Assembly (NCBI RefSeq): GCF_947179165.1
Contig: NC_077240.1
Span: 27,818,001 to 27,882,000 of the forward strand
Origin: Solanum dulcamara
Lineage: Eukaryota > Streptophyta > Magnoliopsida > Solanales > Solanaceae
Length of the DNA: 64,000 nucleotides
Direction of reading: 5' to 3'
The number at the start of each line of letters is the position of its first letter. Position 1 is the stretch's first letter. The translations under genes and the position numbers were made by a program. Below the pieces are notes generated by a model. It had not been told where the DNA came from. It did not search any database and saw only the letters and a list, made by a program, of their open reading frames with translations. This document shows positions 37,738 to 48,574 of this stretch, piece by piece.

Positions 37738-38159
37738 ATCTCCCACATGAATAGGGAATGACTATAGTTAAAATAAATGTTTGGAAAAAAATTGTATGAT
37801 TCGTAAATAAGGATTAATTCTATCTGGATAAGTAGGTCTCCCTTTAAACTTTTCATAGTCAACATATATCGGATATACTCGATCAATCTGTAGATTTGAT
37901 ATCGTTGAAAAGTTGAGCTTTGGTGTATACCTTTACAATATAATTTACACAATTAACCCTTTAAATGATTTGGTTCTCATTGTTTTGTTTGTTTCAGCCC
38001 TGAACACTTTTCGATTTATAAATGCATAGAGAACTAGCCTTACCATATTCTCCATGAAGCAGCGTACACTTCACACTTATGTAGGTGGTTTCTAAATGTG
38101 TTATCCCGTAGATATACCATTTGATATACCAGGTATCAAACTTAGAAATCATTAAAAAG
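37738..38159 (-). pseudogene. 3' end of copia element E, piece 1
   Basis: Sequence between the 3' LTR and the insertion point of gypsy F. It starts with the polypurine tract (ATCTCCCACATG on the + strand) and continues with non-coding copia 3' sequence. It ends at the AAAAG duplication (38155-38159). Confidence 0.75.
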
Positions 38160-40459
38160 TGTAACGCCTTGAAAATTTTCATGTCAAGACCCGAACCATT
38201 CTTCATAGCCGTATAGGATTGAACCCGACGACTACTAATTTCATATATGAATAGGGATCAATTCCTAAGTATTTGAAGTGTATTATATGTGTTTAGGGGT
38301 CATAAGGGACCTTTAACACCAAGCCAAGTCCAAAGAACTTCCACCGGCTAAGTTTTTGTACTAGTCTGGAATAAGGTCAACTTTAAACGACCATATATCC
38401 TAAACTATAACGAATTGGGTAGACTAGACCTATCAAATTAAAGGTCTTTGAGTATTATTTCCAATGCCACCAAATTTACCTCATTCAGAGTTCGGAGTCA
38501 AAAGTTATGACCATTTTATGACAAACTATCACTACAGAAATTTTGGCCTGGCGCTTCGGTGGCGCCCGGTGCCACTATAGCATCCGAAACTAGCCTCAGT
38601 AGTTTGGGTGTTGGCATGGTGCACCAGCTATCGTGCCAACAGGGTTTTTAGCTCGTTTTCCATATTTTAAGGTCATTTTAGTCTCTTCTTGTGTTTTAAA
38701 CCAAAGTGAGGTCATTTTGGGGACTAAATTGACCCTATCTAAAGATCTTAAACCTTCTAACTCTCTCATTTTCTCATAATTAGACTAAAACACTAAATCC
38801 TCTCCTCTCAAAGTTCTTCCAAGGGTTTCAAGAAGAAAATCTAGGGTTCCATTCAAGGTTCTTCAAGTCTCCATTACTCTCAAGTTTGCATTTGGGAATT
38901 TGTTCTCCAAGGTATGTGGGTTTTCATCCATGGGTTCTTCCACCCATGGAGCCCAAATATTTTCTCAACTTAGTATACCAATTTTAAATAATGAAATCCT
39001 ATGGTATTTTACATAATGGTTTCAAATGCATAGATTATGGTATATTTTAAGTTATTTACTCCTATTGATATATATGTATATTGACTCCTAATTTCAAGTG
39101 ATGAGAAATTTTATGAATTTTCATACTACAATTTCAAATGTATAGATTCTTGAATATTTGAAGTTTGTTTGGCTATGTTGACTTATGGTGATCCTTATTT
39201 ACATGAAATGGATGGTTTATCAAGGTACTTATATGTAGGTTTGAAATGTAGTTTTAAAATGCATATGGTGGGTTGTTTTTAAGATGTTTGATTGGATGCA
39301 TTCATATCATTCTCACGCATACAAGTATCCTTTAAATGTCTTTGAAGGTCTCTTTTTGAAATGAACCCACCTAGTTTCCTATAACAAAGTAAAGTTGAAA
39401 TGAAGTTTGACTCCAATGAATGTTATGAAGTAAATGTTTACGAAGGAGAGTCTTTATGAAATGATTGATTTATAAAATGGCTTCTTAGCCAAGGAATGGA
39501 TTCAAAGTGAAAGGATAATTCTCACATAGTTGAACCAAATAAAATATTTAATGAGCTATTCCACCGATAATCATTTGATGTCTAAAGTTATACAATGCGT
39601 GTGTTATTATGATATTTAAATATTATTTCGTGGGATTGACCTAGCACCGAATGTAGCATGTAGATGGGGACTCGACCTAAGGGGTCCTTAAGTAAAGTCT
39701 CATGATGCATTAACTATGCGCCAACATAGGAGCCCTTGTAGACTATAAGTTGACGGAGTTCTACCCGACAAGTAGTCTCCCCGTGCCAACGTAGGGGTTT
39801 TGTTGGATTCCATGTAATAGCTCTCATGGTCTTAAATGTTGGTTAATGTCACTTCCCCACAAAATGAATGTTTCAAGTTTCCTTATGATGAAGTCTAATG
39901 CATGCACTCATTATGCACATTGCTTATTCATATTCCTCTTATGTTCTTCATTTCGTAGCATACTCACATACTTAGTACATTCAAAGTATTAACGCATACT
40001 TTTGCCTACATGATATCACCATGTAGGGACAGACGTCTCTCCCCGACCTCCTCCTTGCAGCTAGCTCGGGTCGATTGAAGGTTACTTGTGGTGAGTTCCC
40101 ATGTTCCGAGAGAAACCTCCTTTATATTCTAAGCTTGTATTTTGTAAAACATTAAAACTTTTATGAAAACATTTCTTGATACTATTTTGAGGGTGATCTA
40201 GGGACATGTCTTAGCCCTCGCCAAGTCTATTAGTAGAGGTATGTTGGATCATGAATGGAAAATGTTTTGAAATTGCTAAGGCCTATTGTTCCACTATATT
40301 TCCCGTAGTCCCAGTTCCCTTTTTATTTATTTACTTTTCGCTTGTTATTGTATGCCATTACTAATAAAATGCTTAATGAATGTTAAGAGGCTTGGGTAAG
40401 GTACCTCCGGGTGTCTCATTCACCATGTCACGTCTAGGCCCTAGATTTGGGTCGTGATA
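38160..40459 (+). repeat. 5' LTR of gypsy element F (full length)
   Basis: 2300 bp. It contains a GC box at 38559-38575 (GTGGCGCC C GGTGCCAC, one mismatch from a perfect inverted repeat) in the first quarter of the LTR. Confidence 0.9.
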
Positions 40460-40463
40460 AACT

Positions 40464-40510
40464 TGGTATCAGAGCACGAAGTTTTGAAATAGTCCTCGGT
40501 ATCAGAGCAC
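40464..40510 (+). other. Primer binding site of element F, tandemly duplicated
   Basis: TGGTATCAGAGCAC at 40464-40477 lies 4 bp from the LTR and is a perfect initiator-Met tRNA complement. A second copy, CGGTATCAGAGCAC, lies 33 bp on at 40497-40510, followed by the same 'aagtttt.aaatag'. A 33-bp segment including the primer site was duplicated. Confidence 0.88.
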
Positions 40511-40675
40511 AAAGTTTTCAAATAGGGTTTTGTTCATTTTTTTGAAGCGCGCCATAATTTTGAATAGGAAACTATGAGACATTTAGGAAAGTTTTTCACT
40601 TTTTTCAGATTCATGTCGTTCCTCAGAGTGTCCTAAGCCTTCCTCTAACTAACGACCTATTTTATGTTTCCTTAG

Positions 40676-43600
40676 ATGATGCCTCATGAAAGACCACCTT
40701 GAATTGAAAGGTTACCATCTCGAAAGGCAAGGGTTGATGATGAGGACCAACCTCCTCCTATTTAGGGATATCCCACATCATGAGGAAGGGGTAACCCATG
40801 CCGAGTTCCGAAACATCATCACGTTGTTGGCTCAAGATGTGGACAACCAAAGGAATCAATGTGTCCCCCCTCCCCAAGTGCACAATCCGAACATTAGGAT
40901 TCAGGAGTTTCAAAGGATGAATCCGCCCAATTTTGATGGTTCTAAGCTAGATGAGGACCCTATGGAGTTCATCGAAGAGATGTATCAGATTATGGCAATC
41001 TTGGGTGTTCCATCAAATGAAAAGGCCGAATTAGCGGCCTATCAACTCAAAGGTGTGGCTCAAGTGTGGCACGAGTAATGGGTTGTGGAGAGGGGTGAGG
41101 AAGTGGGGTTGATTGAATGGGAAGATTTCAAGGTGCTTTCTTAGACCGTTTCTTTCCATTAGAGTTAAGGGAGTCCAAGGTCCAAGAGTTCATCAACCTC
41201 CGACAAAGAAGCATGAGTGTGAAAGAATATGCCCTTAAATTTATAAGGTTCTCCAAGTATGCTCCCTTTATGGTCTCCGACTCCCAGGCAAGGATAAGTA
41301 ATTTTGTTTCCGATGTTTCAAGCTTGATGTCCAAAGAGTGCAAAATGGCCATGTTGGTCAAGGAGATGTATATCTCCCGGTTAATGACTTATACCGAATA
41401 AATCGAAGAAGAGAAGTTGAGGGAAAGGTCTAGAGGGTTCAAAAAGGTTAGAGTGGATGGTGGAGGGTTCAACCCTCCAAGGTCCGACTATGGTGGTATT
41501 AGCAAGGGCTAAGGTGGCCAACGGTTCGTGGGACAAGGTTCGACAAATGCTCCCCCTTCCAAATTCAATAAAGACAAAGGTCCTAACTTAATGGTCCCAA
41601 GAGATAACATTGGTACCCAAGCTTTTCCCTTATGTAGGAAGTGTGGGAATACCCACAAAGGAGAGTGTTTGGCAGGCTCAAACGCGTGCTTCAAATATGG
41701 CAAGCCGGGTCATCATGCTCGGGATTGTAGAAGTGGTGGTAGGACTCAAGGCCAAGTTGCTCATGGCCAACAATTGCAAGGAGGTGGCCAACACACCAAC
41801 CATTTCTATGCATTGCATGGGAGGCAAGAAGTTGAGGAAACACCAAATGTCGTTACCGATATGTTAAAGCTCTTTACTTTTGATATATATGCATTGTTAG
41901 ATCCCGGTGCAAACTTGTCATTTGTTACCCCATTCTTAGCAAATAGGTTTGATGTGTCACCCGAAATGTTATTAGAGCCTTATTTGGTGTCTACCCCCAT
42001 GGGTGAATTAGTTATTGCTAGGAAGGTTTATAGGGGTTGTCCCGTGTCTATTTTTCATAAAGTTATTCCTTATGATCTCATTGAGCTTGATATGATAGAT
42101 TTCGATGTCATTCTTGGGATGGATTGGTTACATGCATCTTATGCATCCATTGGTTATAGGACTCATCGAATCAAGTTCCAATTTCCCAAGGAGTCCATTA
42201 TTGAATAGGAGGGTCGTGATTCGGTGGTGAAAGGTAGGTTCATTTCTTATCTTAAGGCCCGAAAAATGATTTCTAAGGGTTGTATTTACCACATTGTGAG
42301 GGTGAGGGATGTCGACTCTGAAAGTCCTCCTCTTAAGTCGGTTCCCATAGTTAATGAGTTCCCTGATGTCTTTTCCGATGACCTTCCCAACGTCCCTCCA
42401 GAAAGGGAAGTTGATTTTGGTATCGATCTCCTCTCCGACACCCAACCTATCTTTATTCCTTCTTATCAGATGGCCCCGACAGAATTGAAAGAGTTGAAGG
42501 AACAATTAAAGGACTTGTTAGAAAAGGGGTTCATAAGGCCCAGTATTTCACCGTGGGGTGCTTCTGTGTTATTTGTAAGGAATAAGGATGGCACGCTTCG
42601 AATGTGCATAGACTACCGGCAAATGAATAAGGCAACTATTAAGAACAAATACCTAATTCCTAGAATAGATGACTTGTTCGATCAATTGCAAGGGGCAAGT
42701 CATTTTTCCAAGATCGACCTTTGGTTCGACTATCACCAAATAAAGGTGAGAGAGTGTGACATTCCCAAAATGGACTTTCGAATAAGGCATGGTCACTTCG
42801 AGTTTGTGGTGATGAGTTTTGGGTTGACGAATGCATCAGTGGTTTTGATGGACCTAATGAATAGAGTGTTCAAGCCCTACCTTGATACTTTTGTTGTAGT
42901 CTTCATTGACAATATTTTGATTTACTCTCGAGGTAAGGAAGAATATAAGAATCACTTGAGGGTTGTACTTCAAATGTTGAGGGATAGACAATTGTTTGCA
43001 AAATTTAGTAACTGTGAATTTTTGTTGAAGGAGGTGGCATTTCTCGGTCACGTAGTGTTCGGTGACAAAATCAAGGTTGATCCTAAGAAAATGGAGGTTG
43101 TGAAGAATTGGCCTAGATCGTTGTCTCCTTCGGATATTAGGAGTTTCTTGGGTCTAGACGGGTACTATAGAAGGTTCGTCGAATGGTTTTCTTCCATCTC
43201 ATCTCCTATGACAAAACTGACCCAAAAGAAAGTAAAATTTATATGGACGAATGAGTGTGAAAAGAGTTTTCAAACCTTGAAAGATTGACTTACCTCCGCT
43301 CCTATTTTGACTCTACCAAAAGGATTAGGAGGGTTTATGGTTTATTATAATGCTTCAAAAATTGGTTTGGGTTGTGTCTTAATGCAAAATGGCAAGGTCA
43401 TAGCCTATGCTTCTAGGCAATTGAAGGTGCATAAGCGTAACTACCATACCCATGATCTTAAATTGGCGGTCGTTGTTTTTGCTTAGAAGATTTGGCGGCA
43501 TTACCTCTATGGGATGTATGTGGATGTGTATACCGATAACAAAATTCTTCAATATGTGTTAACCCAAAAGGACCTTAATCTAAGCCAAAAGAGGTGACTA

Positions 43601-45213
43601 GAACTCCTCAAAGACTATGACATGAGTGTGCATTATCATCCGGGTAAAGCCAATGTGATTGCCGATGCACTTAGTAGAGTGTCTATGGGGAGTGTGGCCC
43701 ATGTTGATGAAGGGAAGAGGGAGTTGGTAAAAGATGTTCACCGGTTGTCTAGATTAGGGGTGACGTTATGTGGTACCAATAATGGTGGCATGGGACCGAA
43801 TCCTCCTTGGTGGTGGATGTTAAGTCAACTCAAGATCTTGACCTCACGTTTGTTGAATTAAAGAAGTTGGTAAAGAAAAAGAAGGTAGGGGTCTTTTCCC
43901 AAGGGGGGATGGGGTGCTATACTACAAAGGTCGGTTATGTGTTCCAGATGTGGATGGCATAAGGAGCTTTATTTTGAAAGAGGCCCACAATTCTTCATAC
44001 TCCATTCATCTTGGTTCAACAAAAATGTACCGAGACTTAAAAGAATTCTATTGGTGGGTTGGAATGAAGAAGTACATAGTGAGGTTCGTGTCTGAATGTC
44101 CGAATTATCAACAAATAAAGGCCGAACATCAAAGGCTGGGTGGCCTAGCCCAAGACATTGAAATTCCTACTTGGAACTGGGAAGATGTGAATATGGATTT
44201 TGTAGTGGGTTTGCCTCATACCCGGAAGCATCATGATTAGATTTGGGCAATTATTGATAGAATGACTAAGTCGACTCACTTTCTACCAGTTAAGACTTCC
44301 TATACTGTTGAAGACTATGCCAAGTTATATATTCGAGAGTTGGTGAGGTTGCATGGTGTGCCGTTGTCCATTATTTCGGATAGTGGTACCCAATTCACTT
44401 CTTACTTTTGGAGATCATTTCAAAAGGGCCTCGATACTAAGGTAAAGTTGAGCACCGTATTCCATCCTCAAACCGATGGAAAAGCCAAAAAGGGCAAGTG
44501 TTGGAGTTTAAAGGAAATTGGGATGATCATCTACCACTCATCAAGTTTGCCTATAATAATAGTTACCACTCAAGTATTGAGATGACGTCATTTGAGGCTT
44601 TGTATGGAAGACGATGTAGATCCCTGGTTGGTTGGTTTGAAGTAGGTGAGATGACCTTGTTGGGCCCTGATTTGGTAATTGATGCTTTAGAGAAGGTGAA
44701 GCTCATTAGAGAAAGGTTGAAGATGGCTCAAAGTCATCAAAAATCATATTCTGACACTAGAAAAAGGGATCTTGAGTTTAATGTGGATGATTAGGTATAT
44801 TTGAAGGTTTCACCCATGAAGGGTGTGGTTCGATTTGGTAAGAAAGGAAAATTGAGCCCTAGGTATGTAGGGTCGTATAAAATCTTAAGGCGTGTTGGCA
44901 AAGTTGCTTATGAGTTGGAGTTACCATTGGAAATGGCCATTGTTCACCCAGTATTCCATGTGTCTATGTTGAGAAAATGTGTGGGTGATCCTAATTCTAT
45001 TGTTCCTTTGGAATTAGAGAATGTTGAAAAAACTTGACCTATGAAGAGGTCCCGGTTGAAATTTTGGACCGACAAATTAAGAGGTTGAGGAACAAAGAGG
45101 TTACATCGGTTAAAGTCCTTTGGAGGAATCAACAAGCTGAAAGTGCTACATGGGAAGCGGAAATGGATATGATGAAATGTTATCCTCACCTTTTCCATTC
45201 TACTCAAGTCTAA
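40676..45213 (+). pseudogene. Mutated gag-pol of gypsy element F
   Basis: ATG at 40676 or 40679, with an early stop and frame change before the conserved gag block at 40790-41078 (MNPPNFDGSKLDEDP). Zinc knuckles lie at 41635-41715, the first CRKCGNTHKGEC intact, the second CFKYGKPGHHARDC with Tyr at 41696-41698. Protease is at about 41880-42130 (DPGANLSFVTP). Reverse transcriptase lies in a 354-codon open block (42224-43288) whose active site reads FIDN, not FIDD. RNase H is at 43320-43680, integrase with HxxxH / CPNYQQ finger at 43914-44585, then WFEVGE and KVSPMKGV blocks and a chromodomain-like tail ending at 45213. Stops at 41076, 41399, 41510, 42206, 43286, 43484, 43595, 44238 and 44792 block translation. 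It is a dead Tekay/Del-type element related to D. Confidence 0.92.
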
Positions 45214-45456
45214 GGTACTAAGTTACTCACACTCAATATTTAAGACTCCTATGTTTCGGTTCTTTTAAGTCCTCATATACATGCATGTTCATGAAGTTTG
45301 ATTTTAAAATTATGTTTTATGCTTAAATTTAATGATTTCATGTTTAATGCATTACAAGTGTCATTGTATATATGTTGGGTTGCTAGTCCTCTTGCCACGC
45401 CCCTCTCTATGCTAATGAATCTCATTCGAGGATGAATGTTTCCAAGAGGGAGATAT

Positions 45457-46236
45457 TGTAACGCCTTAAAAATTTCTATATCAAGACCCGAACCATTCTT
45501 CATAGCCGTATAGGCTTGAACCAGATGACTACTAATTTCATATATGAATTGGAATCAATTCCTAAGTATTTTAAGTGTATTATATGTGTTTAGGGGTCAT
45601 AAGGTACCTTTAACACCAAGCCAAGTCCAAAGAACTTCCACCGGCTAACTTTTTGTACGAGTCTGGAATAAGGTCAACTTCAAATGACCATATCTCCTAG
45701 AATATAATGAATTGGGTGGACTATAACCTATCAAATTGAAGGTCTTTGAGTATTATTTCCATCTCCACCAAGTTTACCTCATTCCGAGTTCGGAGTCAAA
45801 AGTTATGATCATTTTACGATAAACTATCACTGTAGAAATTTTGGCCTGGCGCTTCAGTGGCGCCCGGCGCCACTATAGCGCCCGAAACTAGCCTCAGTAG
45901 TTTGGGTGTTGGCGCGGCGCACCAGCTATCGCGTCAGCAGGGTTTTAGCTCGTTTTCCATATTTTAAGGTCATTTTAGTCTCTTCTTGTGTTTTAAACCA
46001 AAGTGAGGTCATTTTGGGGACTAAATTGACCCTATCTATAGATCTTAAACCTTCTAACTCTCTCATTTTCTCATAATTAGACTAAAACACTAAATCATCT
46101 CCTCTCAAAGTTCTTCCAAGGGTTTCAAGAAGAAAATCTAGGGTTCCATTCAAGATTCTTCAAGTCTCCATTACTCTCAAGTTTGCATTTGGGAATTTGT
46201 TGTATCACGTCTAGGCCCTAGGTTCGTGTCGTGACA
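45457..46236 (+). repeat. 3' LTR of gypsy element F, internally deleted
   Basis: 780 bp against 2300 bp. It matches the left LTR to 'gcatttgggaatttgtt' and resumes at 'tcacgtctaggccct', so about 1.52 kb (about 38905-40424 of the partner) is missing. It carries the perfect form of the GC inverted repeat at 45857-45873 (GTGGCGCC, C, GGCGCCAC). The purine tract CCAAGAGGGAGATAT precedes it at 45442-45456. Confidence 0.9.
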
Positions 46237-46241
46237 AAAAG

Positions 46242-46397
46242 TCTTAATGTTTTATCCTTGTAACTGAATATTATCTCATCATGAATACGTATTATAGAAA
46301 TTATTATGACAATGTTGAACCGTCATCAATGACTTTGTTTGATCCCCTTGAACCTAGATCTTGGGATATCCAGTCTTCTAGGTAGATTTAGCGCTAT
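46242..46397 (-). pseudogene. Copia element E, piece 2
   Basis: A 156-bp piece of the copia 3' part left between the two later insertions. It runs on from 38159 at the AAAAG duplication and into 48559 at the GCTAT duplication. The phrase 'agatcttgggatatccagtctt' and the following 'tgatttgtcctcagccatagtcccat' after 48559 form one continuous copia 3' region known from related elements. Confidence 0.75.
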
Positions 46398-48553
46398 TGT
46401 CATACCCCGAGAGGATACCCTAGGCGTGGCCGGCACTCAGAAACCATTTCTGGCTTCTGAGAGAACCGCGTAGTCTCATTTATTATTTATTCATCAGCGG
46501 AAGACTTAAGAATACTAATGTGGGCTTGTCATAATCAAAGTAAAAATAGATAATTCTTAGAAGAAGTAGTTTCTAAGGAGAACTACTCTGATTACATCAT
46601 CAGACTCTGTCTATGAAGCCTCTAATACTCTTAGATGGTGCCAATGACATGTCCATGGCTACCTCAAAAGAAACATCACACTCAACAATAATAACAGGAT
46701 AAGGAGTTCCTTCGAATACAAGAAGGACTCACCAAATAGCCGAAAAGAAATGATCTTCAATGATGCGCCTGTTGAGGATCTCTAACACCTGTATCTGCAT
46801 CATAAAATGATGCAGGTCGAATGACGTCTGTACGTGGAATGTACGAGTATGTAAAATGGCAGGAAGGTAAGGACAGATATCAAGATACTCCTCTCAATAA
46901 AACTCAACTCAGAACTCAACATCATCTCAACATCAATATGTAATGCAAGTTTAAAATATAATAATAAAAATAATAGTAATAAGCAATGCTTACTCAGTTG
47001 GGAGTTTCTCTAACCGACAACCATCACTTATGAGCTAGCGATGATACAACGAAGCGATGTCGTTGCCACATCCATCCAATACCTTTCCAGGGTAAAGGAC
47101 ATCACCATCTTGGATCCACTCATCAAAGTCTTCTTTTTGGGACTTAAGAGGCATAGCCTCCATCCTATGCTGGCTATGTAGTTCTGGGGTTTGAGTCAAT
47201 TAAACTCTTACCCAACTCGGTGCTCAATACTACTCCCAAAATATGTGCTCATATTAAACTCATCATCTAGTCTCATTGGACTTTAATTTAAATCATCAAA
47301 CTCATCTCATTTTATGTTCGTCAATCATTATACTTCCAAAAAACATCATTTACATCTCATCAAAATATTTTGCTCAAAATATCATTTGCTCGAATTCATT
47401 CAAACTCAACTCTTTTGCTCTTTTAAAACTCAATAAAATACATATATAGTATTAATTCATATAACTTTCTTTTTATCAATGAAAATAATAAAAAGCCAAC
47501 ATCTTTACTCAAAACATATGTAAAAATATTCATGAACATCAAATCAATTAGGATTCATGGGAAAGTAGCCATGAACAATAATTCCAATAATATGAGAGAT
47601 AACAATAATAATAATATTAATGCATAAATATATCAAACTCAATAGAAGAAGAATTAATTCATTTAAAATTCAAGATTTAGATAAAACTCAACTATAACTC
47701 AATTATAATGAATTTAAATATTGGGCGCATGGACGAACTCAATCCAATGCTATGAAAGCCTTACATACCTTAAATCTGAAGGTTTACTCCGAATTGGAAC
47801 ACTCTTGGACCCCTAGCCTTTTCTTCTCGCCGGAGCATTTTGTGTACTACCCGAAATATAAGAATAACCAGAGTAGTTTTTTTATACTACTAAAACTAAA
47901 ACTATATTTGAGAAGAAGTATATATAGATAGAAGAAATGCTTAAGAAAGCTTGATGAATAAAATGAGGAAATAAGGTGGGTATTTATAGGTGGGAAAGAG
48001 GGACCTAACAATAAATAAAATAATTATAAAAAAAAATCTGAAAATTTAATAGAATATATTGATGTCATGGATGATGTTAAATAAAGGACAATTTATGTCA
48101 TGAATGATGTCAAATGTATCTAGATGTTTCCATGGTAGGTAAGATGAGTTCTTTTTAATAGAATATTCTTTTTCGAAGTTGCGTTTGAATAAGATAAATT
48201 CTTTATTAGGATTTGGTGTCTTCATAAGAATTGTAGATATGGAAGTTTAGTTTCCTATCGTTCAAGAATCAACCAATTTGGAGAAACCTACAAGGAGATA
48301 TGAATTTTCTTCTATAAATACTCAATTCCATCACAGCACTATATCTTGCAAAGATTAATTTATTTGATCTACTTATACTCCGAATCTTAAGATATGTTCT
48401 TCATAAACATTGTAGGTAATGATGTTGTGGTTACTCAGAAATTTGAATCACCTAATTTGGATCAACCTATGAAAAGTTAAGCCCAAAATACAAAGCTGTA
48501 TTTGTTCATCGAGAATTGAAATACCGACATACAACATTTTAGGGGTTGTTACA
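46398..48553 (-). repeat. Solo gypsy LTR 'G' inside copia E
   Basis: Starts TGTCATACCCC and ends GGGGTTGTTACA, 2156 bp, with the perfect target duplication GCTAT at 46393-46397 and 48554-48558 and no internal region. It is therefore a solo LTR left by recombination between the two LTRs of a full element. Its first part ('accctaggcgtggcc.gcactc') resembles the LTR start of element D, so the families are related. The minus-strand U3 begins at 48553. Confidence 0.92.
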
Positions 48554-48574
48554 GCTATGATGATTTGTCCTCAG

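Larger units (their letters stand above)
38160..46236 (+). mobile_element. Ty3/gypsy element 'F' (Tekay/Del-like), plus strand, inserted in copia E
   Basis: LTRs at 38160-40459 and 45457-46236 start TGTAACGCC and end GTCGTGA(C/T)A. A perfect target duplication AAAAG lies at 38155-38159 and 46237-46241. Primer site, gag, protease, reverse transcriptase, RNase H, integrase, chromodomain-like tail and polypurine tract follow in normal order on the + strand. Gag-pol is broken by about ten stops and frameshifts. The right LTR lacks about 1.5 kb. Confidence 0.93.
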
